Position numbers and translations under genes: made by a program. A stretch of 64,000 bases of DNA from Oceanobacillus sp. FSL K6-2867 (GTDB taxonomy: Bacteria > Bacillota > Bacilli > Bacillales > Amphibacillaceae): positions 2,294,001 to 2,358,000 of the forward strand of contig NZ_CP150144.1 in the NCBI RefSeq assembly GCF_037963145.1. The letters are read 5' to 3'. Positions 41,428 through 51,975 of the stretch are shown here, in pieces (position 1 is the first letter of the stretch; each line of letters opens with the position of its first letter). The notes beneath the pieces are model-generated. The model saw only the letters and a list, made by a program, of their open reading frames with translations, was not told the DNA's origin and searched no databases.

Positions 41428-43122
41428 ATGAGCGCTATTTCCTCCGCCTTTTTCAATCGACAGTTTTATAAAATATTTGCAATTGGATTAATCATCATCT
41501 TTTTTATCATCCCGATTATCCGCCTCATCGCCATGAGCTTTCTGAGTGATGAAGGGATTAACTTCGATTACTATTATGCGATTTTAACAGATGGTCGGAC
41601 GTGGCAGGTATTACAAAACACGCTAATTGTGGTAGTCGGATCGACTATTATTTCTCTCATCTTAGGGACAGCTTTTGCCTGGATGGTAGCCTATACCGAT
41701 ATACGCATGAAAGGGATTGTGCAGCTGTTTATCTTTTTGCCATTTATTATTCCGTCTTACATAACCTCCCTAGCGTGGGTGCAATTTTTCGGCCCTGCTG
41801 GGTTATTGACGAAATTGTTGGAAAGCGTATCGATTAATCTTCCGTCATGGGATCTTTATAGCATGTCAGGCATTATCTTTGTTATGGGGATTAGTCATTT
41901 TCCGCTCGTCTATTTATTCACAGTTAATGTCTTTCGAAAAATTCCACGGGAAATGGAACTGGCAGCACGTATCTCTGGTGCAACAAGGTGGACAGCTTTT
42001 TCCAAAATTGTCTTTCCAATGGCATTGCCAGGGGTTGTTGGTGGGTCGTTTATTGCATTTCTTGGAGGATTAGATAACTTCGGAATCCCTGCCTTTTTAG
42101 GAACACCAGCAAATATCTCTGTGCTGTCGACATACATTTATCAGAAAGTCATTGGCTTTGGACCTTCTGCCTTTAACGAAGCCGCGGTGCTGTCTGTCAT
42201 CCTTGGAGTGATTGCGATTATTGGAATCAGTCTCCAATGGCTATTGTTGCGAAAGTCAAAACCGATTGAGACAACCAAACTGGATTATAGCCCACGCTAT
42301 CATTTAGGAAAGAAAAAGCTAATAGCGGAGATTTTGATTTGGCTGTTTTTTGCCACGACCAGTATTTTTCCTTTCATCTCAATGGTTATGACATCATTTT
42401 TGAATGCCTATGGACTTGATTTTGTACCGGAAAACTTCTCTTTGAAAAATTACGCTTATATTTTATCCAGGAACTCTACGGTCGAATCAATTCTCACGAG
42501 CCTTAAATTGGCTGGTGTAACGACCGTGATTGGGATTATTGTCGGTACAATCTTCAGCTATTACCGTGTCAGAAAGCCGAATCTAAACATGAAGCTAATG
42601 GAATACGGGATTACCATTCCGTATGCACTACCTGGGATGGTGCTCGCTTTGGCGATGATTTTTGCTTGGATGGAGCCAATACCAGGGTGGAATCCGGGGA
42701 TTTACGGATCAGCTGCGATTCTGTATATCGCCTATGTAACACGATTTTTAACTTTACAGGTGCGCAGTGGTATTACCGCTTTTCAGCAGGTTGATAAGGA
42801 GGTTGAAGAGGCAGCGCGGATTAATGGTACGAATGGATTTGGAAAGTGGAAGCGAATTATGATTCCATTAATCGCACCAGGCGTCTTAAGTGGTGCAATG
42901 CTCGTATTTTTAAGTGCGTTAACAGAGCTTACCGTATCTTCCTTATTGTATTCCTCAAATGCAGAGACAATTGGTGTTGCGATCTTAAGCTTTCAGCAGT
43001 CGGGGTATACACTATATTCAACAGCCTTTTCGAGCTTAATTGTCGGCTTAATCATCGTCGTTTATTTTCTGTTATTTACTAGTGGGGCACTTCGGAAAAG
43101 AAAGGTGGAAAAAGGGAAATGA
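41428..43122 (+). CDS. Fbp-type double-domain ABC permease
   Basis: 564 residues from ATG 41428 (AGGAGGG 8 bases upstream); a longer frame to 41374 lacks a good site. Two permease domains in one chain, ~12 helices, each with an EAA loop: REMELAARISGATRWTAFSKIVFP and KEVEEAARINGTNGFGKWKRIMIP. Architecture of FbpB/PhnU-type importers. Stop overlaps the ATPase gene by 4 bases. Confidence 0.87.
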   Translation: MSAISSAFFNRQFYKIFAIGLIIIFFIIPIIRLIAMSFLSDEGINFDYYYAILTDGRTWQVLQNTLIVVVGSTIISLILGTAFAWMVAYTDIRMKGIVQLFIFLPFIIPSYITSLAWVQFFGPAGLLTKLLESVSINLPSWDLYSMSGIIFVMGISHFPLVYLFTVNVFRKIPREMELAARISGATRWTAFSKIVFPMALPGVVGGSFIAFLGGLDNFGIPAFLGTPANISVLSTYIYQKVIGFGPSAFNEAAVLSVILGVIAIIGISLQWLLLRKSKPIETTKLDYSPRYHLGKKKLIAEILIWLFFATTSIFPFISMVMTSFLNAYGLDFVPENFSLKNYAYILSRNSTVESILTSLKLAGVTTVIGIIVGTIFSYYRVRKPNLNMKLMEYGITIPYALPGMVLALAMIFAWMEPIPGWNPGIYGSAAILYIAYVTRFLTLQVRSGITAFQQVDKEVEEAARINGTNGFGKWKRIMIPLIAPGVLSGAMLVFLSALTELTVSSLLYSSNAETIGVAILSFQQSGYTLYSTAFSSLIVGLIIVVYFLLFTSGALRKRKVEKGK

Positions 43123-44159
43123 GTACGTCAATCATTCATATTAATAAAAAATTCGGCAGCTTTCAAGCGCTCAAAGATGTAAATTTAACCGTAAAGGATG
43201 GCGAGTTTCTTGCTATTTTAGGACCATCTGGATGTGGGAAAACAACCTTGCTCCGACTGCTCGCGGGATTTGAATCTCCAACAGATGGTACAATTCAAAT
43301 CGATGGCAAAGAGGCAGCAACAGCTAAGAAGGTTATCCCGCCAGAGCACAGAAATGTCAGCATGGTTTTTCAGTCATTTGCTCTTTGGCCTCATTTGAAT
43401 GTTCGAGAGCATGTACAGTTTGCCATGAAATACCACCGTTTTGTTGGACCTGCATATAAGGAAAAGAAAAAGGCGGAAGAGCGAATTGATGAAGTGTTGA
43501 AAATTGTCGGCTTAGAGCAGTTCGGCAGCCGAATGCCTGGTGAACTTTCCGGTGGGCAAAAACAGCGTGTATCACTTGCGCGAGCGATTGCACCGGAGCC
43601 ACAGCTGCTGTTGATGGATGAACCACTCAGCAACCTTGATGCGGAATTACGGATTGAGATGCGTCATGAGATTCAAAAGCTGCATCGACTAACGAAAGCT
43701 TCGATTCTTTATGTGACACATGATCAGGGAGAAGCGCTTGCGATGGCGGATCGAATTGTAGTGATGAACGCTGGTAAGATTGAGCAAATTGGTACACCAG
43801 AACAAATCTATGATCAACCGAAAACCCCATTTGTAGCTAAATTTGTTGGGAAAGCTAATCTGTTCGAAGGAACTTGGGATGGCTCGACATTTATGCATAA
43901 GAATGTCTCTGTAACATGGGAGGATTACGGTATTTCAGAAAATCTAAAGGAGCAGAACCTGTATGCGCTGCGTCCGGAACAAATTCGTCTTTCTACATCG
44001 GATGAAAGCCAGATTCGAGGGACGGTTGTTACGAAGCAGTTCCAGGGGAAGGAGTATCAATATGTAGTTGATGTCAGTGGACAAGAGATCGTTGTTGACT
44101 TGCCACTTCATGAGCAGTTTGAAATTGGGGAGATGGTAGGGATTGTTCCAAGGATGTGA
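43119..44159 (+). CDS. ABC transporter ATP-binding protein (FbpC/PotA type)
   Basis: 346 residues. Walker [11 protein letters not shown]-loop [12 protein letters not shown], signature [14 protein letters not shown], Walker [18 protein letters not shown]-loop YVTHDQGEA, then a C-terminal TOBE domain ([19 protein letters not shown]). Last gene of the PHP-SurE-ABC operon. Confidence 0.88.
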   Translation: MSTSIIHINKKFGSFQALKDVNLTVKDGEFLAILGPSGCGKTTLLRLLAGFESPTDGTIQIDGKEAATAKKVIPPEHRNVSMVFQSFALWPHLNVREHVQFAMKYHRFVGPAYKEKKKAEERIDEVLKIVGLEQFGSRMPGELSGGQKQRVSLARAIAPEPQLLLMDEPLSNLDAELRIEMRHEIQKLHRLTKASILYVTHDQGEALAMADRIVVMNAGKIEQIGTPEQIYDQPKTPFVAKFVGKANLFEGTWDGSTFMHKNVSVTWEDYGISENLKEQNLYALRPEQIRLSTSDESQIRGTVVTKQFQGKEYQYVVDVSGQEIVVDLPLHEQFEIGEMVGIVPRM

Positions 44160-44242
44160 AGGAGTAGAGAGTGTCTTATCTTTTTTTAGGAAGGAAAATC
44201 TAGAAATCTATTTTGATGATTTGTGCTAAATTTCCGAAAGAT

Positions 44243-44290
44243 AAATAGACCTCCCTTGATTCTCCAAACCGAGGAATGGTCTATTTTCTA
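44243..44290 (+). terminator. Terminator of the PHP-SurE-ABC operon
   Basis: AAATAGACC (44243-44251) / GGTCTATTT (44278-44286) followed by TT. Remaining bases to 44419 show no gene. Confidence 0.65.
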
Positions 44291-44419
44291 ATCATATGAT
44301 CCTGCGTCTCTCCTGAGTAGCAGCTATTTGTATATTCAACCATAGGTGTTCCAGCAATTAGGATTATTTTATTATATGTTGTATACACACTATAATGTTT
44401 ACTGGCTTGGTAGCAAATT

Positions 44420-44686
44420 CTAGTGTTGATTTTCTATAAAAGTTAATATCTTTTCCTTCAGGGAACTAATACTTGTATAAATGATGTAATTGGACTTAAT
44501 AGTTTTAATATGGATTCGATCTGTTGTTCCGTATGGATATCCAATCCTAATAGCTGTTTTGTCTTCACCAGCATAAGATTCATCATACGTTACATTCATA
44601 ATCTCTGAAATAGGAATTTTAATCTTTTGTAGCTGCCATTTAATAACGATTTCGTCTTCTTCTTTTGTAACCTTTACGTCAAACAT
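44420..44686 (-). CDS. SunI/YnzG-like PH-fold protein
   Basis: 88 residues from ATG 44686 with AAAGGTG 9 bases upstream. KWQLQKIKIPISEIMNV, AGEDKTAIRIGYPYG and TTDRIHIKTIKSNYIIYTS match the family of sublancin-immunity protein SunI. Unlike SunI no membrane helix is present. No lantibiotic or glycocin gene is nearby, so immunity is not implied; the family is common as orphans in Bacilli. Confidence 0.7.
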   Translation of the reverse strand: MFDVKVTKEEDEIVIKWQLQKIKIPISEIMNVTYDESYAGEDKTAIRIGYPYGTTDRIHIKTIKSNYIIYTSISSLKEKILTFIENQH

Positions 44687-44926
44687 GATGCTATTCACCT
44701 TTCTTTAAAAGATGTATATACGAGTTCTGAATTAATGTTATATTCCTGACTGCTAGTATACAAAATTTTATGTCTTTTTTCGAGTAATCGATTTTCCAAT
44801 CAATGTGAATTTAAGACCAAATTGGATTCGTTTCACATCATAAAGGAAATCTCGCGCCATTTTAATTGAATTTCCCTACTAATTCATATAATATAAGCTT
44901 GAATTGAATTGCAGAGGAGTGGATTA

Positions 44927-45436
44927 ATGATGGCAAATGTATGTTTTCTACTTGCAGATGGTTATGAAGACTCGGAAATGAAGAACCCTTATGATGCAAT
45001 GAATGAAGCAGGTCACAAAACGGTTGTTGTCGGACTTGAAAAAGGAGCAGAGCTTAAAGGGAAAAAAGGCACGGCAGTATATACTTCAGAGCTCTCCATT
45101 AGCGAAGTGAAGGCCGACGATTATGATGCGGTTATTATTCCTGGTGGATCTGCTCCAGAGGCACTTCGTGTTAGTGATGAAGTAGTAGAATTTGTTAAAC
45201 AGGCAAATGAACAGGGGAAAGTGATTGCTGGTATTTGTCATGGTCCCCAAGTAATGATTAGCGCGGATATCCTGAACGGCGTAAACACCACCTCCTACAT
45301 AGGAATCCGTGATGATGTAAAAAACGCTGGTTCTAACTTTTTGGACCAAGAGGTAGTGGTTGATGGAAATATTATTACTTCTCGTACACCCAAGGATGAA
45401 CCGGTATTTATTAAAGAAATTTTAAATAAATTATAA
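44927..45436 (+). CDS. DJ-1/PfpI-family protein (YraA/GSP18-like)
   Basis: 169 residues from ATG 44927 (GAGGAGTGG upstream; ATG 44930 is possible). Nucleophile elbow VIAGICHGPQVM holds the reactive Cys; Glu near YEDSEMKNP and a following His complete the PfpI site. Relatives are proteases, chaperones or methylglyoxal deglycases and belong to the general stress set. Confidence 0.88.
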   Translation: MMANVCFLLADGYEDSEMKNPYDAMNEAGHKTVVVGLEKGAELKGKKGTAVYTSELSISEVKADDYDAVIIPGGSAPEALRVSDEVVEFVKQANEQGKVIAGICHGPQVMISADILNGVNTTSYIGIRDDVKNAGSNFLDQEVVVDGNIITSRTPKDEPVFIKEILNKL

Positions 45437-45452
45437 GGTTGTTTTAATTGAT

Positions 45453-45485
45453 AGGATCTCTTCTAACATTGGGAGAGATCCTTTT
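45453..45485 (+). terminator. Terminator of the PfpI gene
   Basis: AGGATCTCT (45453-45461) / AGAGATCCT (45474-45482), then TTT. Confidence 0.8.
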
Positions 45486-45612
45486 ATATGTTGCAGATGA
45501 CAACAGGCGAATCATCAACAACAGTTTTTTCCAAAATTCCGTTTCCTGGGTTTACGAATAAGAAACTTTTTATAGTAAACTAGAGACAGACGTTATAATG
45601 GAGGAGAGCCCG

Positions 45613-45768
45613 ATGAACAAAACTTTTATAAAGAAAAAATCACCTTTAATTCTGCTTGCAGTATGCATTATTGCTGTTGCTGGTCTAGCAGATATTAAAT
45701 ATCAAGGATTATTCTTTCGCATGCTGCCGGAATCGGTTCAAGCTTTTCTTGTTCAGGTTATAAAGTAG
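45613..45768 (+). CDS. 51-residue single-helix membrane peptide
   Basis: ATG 45613 has a strong GGAGGAG 6 bases upstream. The peptide starts with MNKTFIKKKS, then a hydrophobic helix PLILLAVCIIAVAGLADI, then an amphipathic tail MLPESVQAFLVQVIK. A hairpin (TTATTCCT/AGGAATAA, 45778-45809) follows. It is a small membrane protein of unknown function, a size often omitted by annotation. Confidence 0.65.
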   Translation: MNKTFIKKKSPLILLAVCIIAVAGLADIKYQGLFFRMLPESVQAFLVQVIK

Positions 45769-45928
45769 TTGAGCATGTTATTCCTTTTCCTTCTATGGGA
45801 GAGGAATAATTATTAGATAGGGCATAAAGTTAAGTGAGCTATTACCGTTGATTTATCGTGGATAGCATAAAAAGCCTATTGAAATTCATAGGATAAGTAA
45901 TTGGTCACAAACTTTTCACTTAGAAATA

Positions 45929-45957
45929 TTGCAATTGAAACCGTAATCATATATAAT
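45929..45957 (+). promoter_or_regulatory. licT promoter with cre site in the spacer
   Basis: TTGCAA (45929-45934), 17 bases, TATAAT (45952-45957). The spacer contains TTGAAACCGTAATCA (45935-45949), a full match to the WTGNAANCGNWNNCW form of the CcpA site, so glucose should repress the promoter. Confidence 0.7.
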
Positions 45958-45969
45958 GACATTAAATAA

Positions 45970-46055
45970 GGATTGTTACTGTTCGGCAGGCAAAACCTGA
46001 ATTAATTAAATCTGTGGGGAATTACTCTGCAATTTTAATTAATTCAGGTTTTTTA
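45970..46055 (+). terminator. RAT-terminator before licT
   Basis: RAT element 45970-45997 (GGATTGTTACTG then GGCAGGCAAAACC) overlaps a terminator whose 17-bp stem is 45994-46010 / 46034-46050 with a T-run. This is the BglG/LicT antiterminator target, giving licT autoregulation. Confidence 0.88.
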
Positions 46056-46099
46056 TTTCCTAATATTTTCGTAAAAACTTTATTCAGGTGGGAAGGCAA

Positions 46100-46951
46100 A
46101 TGGAAATTAAACAAGTTCTTAACAATAATGTTTTATTAGCTACAAACGAAGCAGATCAAGAGGTAGTTGTAATGGGCAGGGGTCTTGCATTTAAGAAAAA
46201 GCCAGGAGATGCCGTTGATTCTGCTAAAGTTGAAAAAACTTTTATACTCGAGGATTCAGGGATTGCTCATAAATTAGCTGAATTAATGAAAGATGTTTCA
46301 GAGGTTTATTTGGATCTTGCTTATAAAGTTCTTGAATTAGCCAAATCCCATCTTACCTATAAATTGGATGACTATTTGTATATAGCGCTAACCGATCACT
46401 TAAGCTTTGCGATTACAAGGCATAAAAACGGGATTGATTTGAAAAATCCTCTGCTCTGGGAAATTCGCAGATATTATAAGCAGGAGTTTCAGATTGCTTT
46501 AAAAGCACTTGATATTATCGAAGAGACAACAGGTGTAAGACTTGATGAGGATGAAGCTGCATCTATCGCACTTCATCTTGTTAATAGTCAGCTTTCTGGT
46601 GAAAGTATGGGGGCAGCTGTTCAAGTTACAGAGATGGTTAATACGATTTTAACGATTGTAAAGTATTACTTCAAAATTGAATTAGATGAAGAATCGATTA
46701 ATTATGACCGATTTTTAACTCATCTTCGCTTCTTTGCAATCCGTTTTATTCGAAAGGAAAAACAAGATGAAATGTATGACAATTTTCTATATGAACAGGT
46801 AAAACAAAAATATCCGAGAGCATTTGAATGTACGAAAAGAATATCAACTTACATTGCTAATAAATATAATTGGGAAATTTCCAATGATGAGAAGGTCTAT
46901 TTAACGATTCATATCCATCGGGTAACATACCGTCAGGCAAAGTCCGACTAA
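46100..46951 (+). CDS. licT: BglG/LicT-family transcription antiterminator
   Basis: 283 residues from ATG 46100 (GGGAAGG before it). CAT RNA-binding domain 1-56 (MEIKQVLNNNVLLATNE, GRGLAFKKKPGD) then PRD1 (~70-170, LTDHLSFAITRHKNG) and PRD2 (~175-280, FLTHLRFFAIRFI, YLTIHIHRV). PTS phosphorylation of the PRD histidines sets activity: a beta-glucoside turns it on. It binds the RAT sites before its own gene and before the PTS gene. Confidence 0.92.
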   Translation: MEIKQVLNNNVLLATNEADQEVVVMGRGLAFKKKPGDAVDSAKVEKTFILEDSGIAHKLAELMKDVSEVYLDLAYKVLELAKSHLTYKLDDYLYIALTDHLSFAITRHKNGIDLKNPLLWEIRRYYKQEFQIALKALDIIEETTGVRLDEDEAASIALHLVNSQLSGESMGAAVQVTEMVNTILTIVKYYFKIELDEESINYDRFLTHLRFFAIRFIRKEKQDEMYDNFLYEQVKQKYPRAFECTKRISTYIANKYNWEISNDEKVYLTIHIHRVTYRQAKSD

Positions 46952-46965
46952 AAGCGACTAATATA

Positions 46966-47015
46966 TGAAAACGTTTTTAAAGTTTATTGACTTAGTATAA
47001 AAGCTATGGAATTAT
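46966..47015 (+). promoter_or_regulatory. cre site and promoter before the beta-glucoside PTS gene
   Basis: TGAAAACGTTTTTA (46966-46979) is a CcpA site with one mismatch. TTGACT (46987-46992), 17 bases, AATTAT is a possible promoter, so the PTS genes may be transcribed separately from licT. Confidence 0.55.
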
Positions 47016-47058
47016 TATTGTTAATTAATTAACGACAATAATTATATATTCAAACTTA

Positions 47059-47137
47059 GGAATGTTACCTATTTTGGGCATAACCTGAATTGATTAAAAC
47101 GGCAATAAGTGTGTGTTTTAATCAGTTCAGGTTTTTT
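47059..47137 (+). terminator. RAT-terminator before the beta-glucoside PTS gene
   Basis: A more divergent RAT (47059-47085: GGAATGTTACC then GGGCATAACC) overlaps a terminator with stem 47082-47100 / 47114-47132 and T-run. Second LicT target. Confidence 0.82.
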
Positions 47138-47178
47138 ATTTGCAGTCATTCATTATTAAATAGAAAGTAGGGAAAAGG

Positions 47179-49149
47179 ATGAAGTATGAGCAATTAGCTA
47201 AAGACATTATTGATTTAGTTGGTGGCACAGAAAACGTAAATAGCGTAACACACTGCGTTACAAGACTTCGTTTCAGATTAAAGGACCACGATAAAGCAGA
47301 TAAAAAGGCGTTAGAAGATCACGAAGATGTAGTAACTGTTCGGGAAAGTTCAGGGCAATTCCAAGTAGTAATCGGTAACCATGTTCCTGAAGTTTACAAA
47401 GCGGTAGTTACTGAAGGTGGATTTGAAAATGAGAAACAAGAAGATAACAATGATGAGAAAGATGAAAAGAAAAAGGGACCACTCTCTAGTTTCATAGATA
47501 TTATCTCTAATATCTTCTTGCCAGTTCTCCCTTTGCTTATGGCCACAGGTATTATAAAAGGGTTTAACTCAATGTTCGTCGCTCTGGGTTGGTTAGAAAA
47601 TACTAGCGGTACTTATCAAATACTGAATGTTATTGGAGATGGGTTCTTCACATTCTTACCTATTTTCTTGGGTTATACAGCGATGAAAAAATTTGGTGGC
47701 ACACCATTCCTTGGTATGGCAATTGCTGCTGCACTTGTTCACCCAAGCCTCGCAGCAATTGGAGAAAGCGAACCATTTATGACATTATTCAGCGGTACGG
47801 TATTAGAGTCACCAGTACAAGTGTCATTCTTAGGGATTCCAATTATTTTAATGAGTTATACGGCTTCTGTCGTACCGATAATTCTATCCACTTACTTTGC
47901 GGCTAAAGTTGAACGCTGGTTTGCATCGATTATTCCACAAGTGGTTAAATCATTTATCGTACCATTCTTAACATTGCTTATCATTGTACCCTTAACATTT
48001 ATCATTATTGGTCCAATCGCTACATGGTTAGCACAATCCATAGGATTCGCAATTCAAACAGGCTATGAATTCGTCCCACTCGTTGCGGGCATAATTGTTG
48101 GTGGATTCTGGCAAGTATTAGTCATTTTCGGTGTCCATTGGGGAATTATTCCGATTTACTATAATAACTTAGCAGTTCAAGGGTATGACATGCTAATAGC
48201 AATGACATTTGCTGCATCCTTTGCACAAATCGGTGCAGTGCTTGCTGTTTGGATAAGAACCAAGAATAAAAAACTAAAAAGACTTAGTCTCCCTGCCTTT
48301 GTATCAGGCTTCTTTGGTGTAACAGAACCTGCGATTTATGGTATTACACTACCACTTAAAACACCATTCATTATGAGTTGTATTGGATCCGCTGCAGGTG
48401 GTGCAATTATTGCAATGACAGGGGCAGCGCTTTATAGTGCAGGACCTTTGGGCGTATTTAAAATCCCGACATTCATCCACCCAGAAAACGGAATTGATGG
48501 TGGGTTCTGGGGCATGATGATTTCAATCATTGTTGCATTTGCCGTTGCCTTCGTATTAACATACTTCTTCGGTCGAATTAGTCAAAAAGAAAATACGGAA
48601 GCGGTAGTCGGTGATGGGAAAATGCAAGAGGATGTCTATGATGAAGAATTGGTTGAAGGTGATGTGAACAACGCTGATACAGAGACAACTGTACAAAATG
48701 AAAATATTTTAAGCCCTGCAAATGGTGATATCATTCCATTATCGTCCATTCAAGATGAGGTGTTTTCTTCAGAAGCAATGGGTAAAGGTGTCGCGATTCA
48801 TCCAAATGAAGGCCGAATGTACGCACCTGCAAACGGTTTAGTTACAACTCTCTTTAAAACAAAACACGCAATAGGAATTAAAACAGACAATGGTGCAGAA
48901 GTTCTTATCCATATTGGGATGGATACAGTTCAATTAGACGGAGAATTCTTCGAAGCACACATCGAACAAGGTGATAAAGTTAAAGCAGGAGATTTGCTAG
49001 TTGAATTTGATATTAATAAAATTGAAGAGGCAGGATATTCCGTCACAACACCAATTGTCATTACTAATACAAATGAGTATGATCGGGTTGAAACCGTATC
49101 TGATGATACGATAACGAAAGAAGATGTATTAATTATTACTAAAGTTTAA
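47179..49149 (+). CDS. bglP: Beta-glucoside PTS EIIBCA
   Basis: 656 residues. IIB 1-85 with phosphocysteine in SVTHCVTRLRF (Cys 26); IIC ~110-460 with motifs FLPVLPLLMATGIIKG and FFGVTEPAIYGITLPLKTP; linker; IIA ~510-650 with KTKHAIGI and VLIHIGMDTV. It imports aryl-beta-glucosides or beta-diglucosides as 6-phosphates. Under LicT and CcpA control and followed after 34 bases by the GH1 enzyme. Confidence 0.9.
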   Translation: MKYEQLAKDIIDLVGGTENVNSVTHCVTRLRFRLKDHDKADKKALEDHEDVVTVRESSGQFQVVIGNHVPEVYKAVVTEGGFENEKQEDNNDEKDEKKKGPLSSFIDIISNIFLPVLPLLMATGIIKGFNSMFVALGWLENTSGTYQILNVIGDGFFTFLPIFLGYTAMKKFGGTPFLGMAIAAALVHPSLAAIGESEPFMTLFSGTVLESPVQVSFLGIPIILMSYTASVVPIILSTYFAAKVERWFASIIPQVVKSFIVPFLTLLIIVPLTFIIIGPIATWLAQSIGFAIQTGYEFVPLVAGIIVGGFWQVLVIFGVHWGIIPIYYNNLAVQGYDMLIAMTFAASFAQIGAVLAVWIRTKNKKLKRLSLPAFVSGFFGVTEPAIYGITLPLKTPFIMSCIGSAAGGAIIAMTGAALYSAGPLGVFKIPTFIHPENGIDGGFWGMMISIIVAFAVAFVLTYFFGRISQKENTEAVVGDGKMQEDVYDEELVEGDVNNADTETTVQNENILSPANGDIIPLSSIQDEVFSSEAMGKGVAIHPNEGRMYAPANGLVTTLFKTKHAIGIKTDNGAEVLIHIGMDTVQLDGEFFEAHIEQGDKVKAGDLLVEFDINKIEEAGYSVTTPIVITNTNEYDRVETVSDDTITKEDVLIITKV

Positions 49150-49171
49150 AGAGGATGTAAACAAAATTTAA

Positions 49172-50620
<1,449 letters not shown>

Positions 50621-50633
50621 GGAATTAGTAAAT

Positions 50634-50665
50634 GAGACAAGGGATAGGGAAACCTGTCTCTTTTT
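50634..50665 (+). terminator. Terminator of bglPH
   Basis: GAGACA (50634-50639) / TGTCTC (50655-50660), then TTTTT. Confidence 0.75.
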
Positions 50666-50770
50666 CATTTTCCTTACAAACCAACCAAAGTAAAAAAATT
50701 TACCTATTTCTCGAATATATCCATTCTCCCTATTATAGATTTATGGTATAAACCTAAGGGAGGCCTACGA

Positions 50771-50995
50771 ATGAGTGACTGGCTGAAAAGCTTAAAAACG
50801 CCAACACCGCAAAAAGGATATGAGTTAGCGATAACATTAGCAAGGGAAGGCGTTGTTTATACACAGCCTTCAGAAGCAATTAGGAAGAAGTTGCGAAAAA
50901 AGTATGCGAACAATGCGGATAGTCTTATCATGGTGTCAGAGGTTATCGCGATTCATTTTCAAACTGTAGCTGCTGCGAATAATTATTGGAAGTAA
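50771..50995 (+). CDS. 74-residue hypothetical protein
   Basis: ATG follows a clear GGGAGG. The sequence is soluble and mostly helical: LKTPTPQKGYELAITLAREG, EAIRKKLRKKYANNADSLIMVSEVIAIHFQTV. No motif I recognise; a small DNA- or protein-binding role is possible because of the basic middle. Monocistronic, convergent with the RpiR gene. Confidence 0.65.
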   Translation: MSDWLKSLKTPTPQKGYELAITLAREGVVYTQPSEAIRKKLRKKYANNADSLIMVSEVIAIHFQTVAAANNYWK

Positions 50996-51010
50996 GCAAA
51001 GAGAACAGCG

Positions 51011-51045
51011 GGATTCTGCCAGCATTTTGTTTGCTTGCAGAATCC
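51011..51045. terminator. Hairpin between convergent genes
   Basis: GGATTCTGC (51011-51019) / GCAGAATCC (51037-51045). No strong T-run on either side; it touches the stop of the RpiR gene. Confidence 0.5.
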
Positions 51046-51771
51046 TTATGTATTTAGTTTATACATTTCACGAGCCATTGATTCTAAAATATAAAGTACG
51101 GGCACTTGTGTCGTTATATTGGCGCCTTCATACCACTCCTCCGTTACATAATAGGGGATATTTACATCCGATATTTTTGCAATGGTTGAGTGTTTATGGT
51201 TAGTAATACTAATAATCTTGCTGTCCTCTTGTTTCAGCTGATTCAGGTGTGTGACTGTAAAATTAGTTTCTCCAGAGACAGATAAAGCAATTGTTGCACT
51301 GTTGTAACGTAATTTAGAGTGAATCGGAAAGAGCGGATCTTTAATATACATTGAAAATTTACCTAGACTTGAGAAATATCTTGCACCATATTCAGCAAGA
51401 ATACCGGAGCTTCCAGTTCCAATGAAAATGACACTATCTGCTTTAACAACTAGACTTGCAGCCTTCCTTATATTCTCTTCTATATTTCCCTTTAATGTGC
51501 GTTCAAAAAATTCCATCACGGAATGCTGAGACCCTTTTAGTACTGTCTTCTTATTTCCCTCTAAATGCATTTTAAGCTTTACTTTAAATTCTGAGAAACC
51601 CTCGCAATTTATTTTTCTGCAAAAACGCAGAATCGTTGCGGTTGATACATGGGTCTCATCTGCCAGTTCGCGGATTCGCATATAAGCGACCTTATCAGCA
51701 TGTTGACTAATATAGTTGTATAAAGAAGTTTCTAACTCATTAAATGAAGCAACCATTTCCTGTGTAAACAT
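51046..51771 (-). CDS. RpiR/MurR-family sugar-phosphate-responsive regulator
   Basis: 241 residues. N-terminal HTH_6: MRIRELADETHVSTATILRFCRKINCEGFSEFKVKLK; C-terminal SIS domain ~105-235 with FIGTGSSGILAEYGARYF and ALSVSGETNFT, which binds a phosphosugar. Divergent from the GH4 gene with a dyad between, so it probably controls that gene in response to a 6-phospho-glucoside. Start ATG has AAGGAG 11 bases upstream. Confidence 0.88.
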   Translation of the reverse strand: MFTQEMVASFNELETSLYNYISQHADKVAYMRIRELADETHVSTATILRFCRKINCEGFSEFKVKLKMHLEGNKKTVLKGSQHSVMEFFERTLKGNIEENIRKAASLVVKADSVIFIGTGSSGILAEYGARYFSSLGKFSMYIKDPLFPIHSKLRYNSATIALSVSGETNFTVTHLNQLKQEDSKIISITNHKHSTIAKISDVNIPYYVTEEWYEGANITTQVPVLYILESMAREMYKLNT

Positions 51772-51854
51772 TTGATAGAATTCTCCTTTTTAAGAGTTAA
51801 TTTATTAACAACTCTGCACCTCCATCTTAACACGTAATAAAAAACATGTCGTTA

Positions 51855-51871
51855 CATTTGTGAAACAAATG
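51855..51871. promoter_or_regulatory. Operator candidate between RpiR and GH4 genes
   Basis: Perfect dyad CATTTG-TGAAA-CAAATG in the 204-base divergent gap. Confidence 0.5.
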
Positions 51872-51975
51872 ACCTCTGATGTCATTCTAAACTAGATGCG
51901 CAAGGTTTGTATACGGCTTCGGTAAATGCAGTTACAATTGATATATAAGGTACATTACCTGGAGGTGCAAAGTAT

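Noticed and set aside
44243..44419. Search for a small gene between the ABC operon and the SunI-like gene
   Set aside because: Only a terminator hairpin was found; no frame has both a start and a ribosome binding site.
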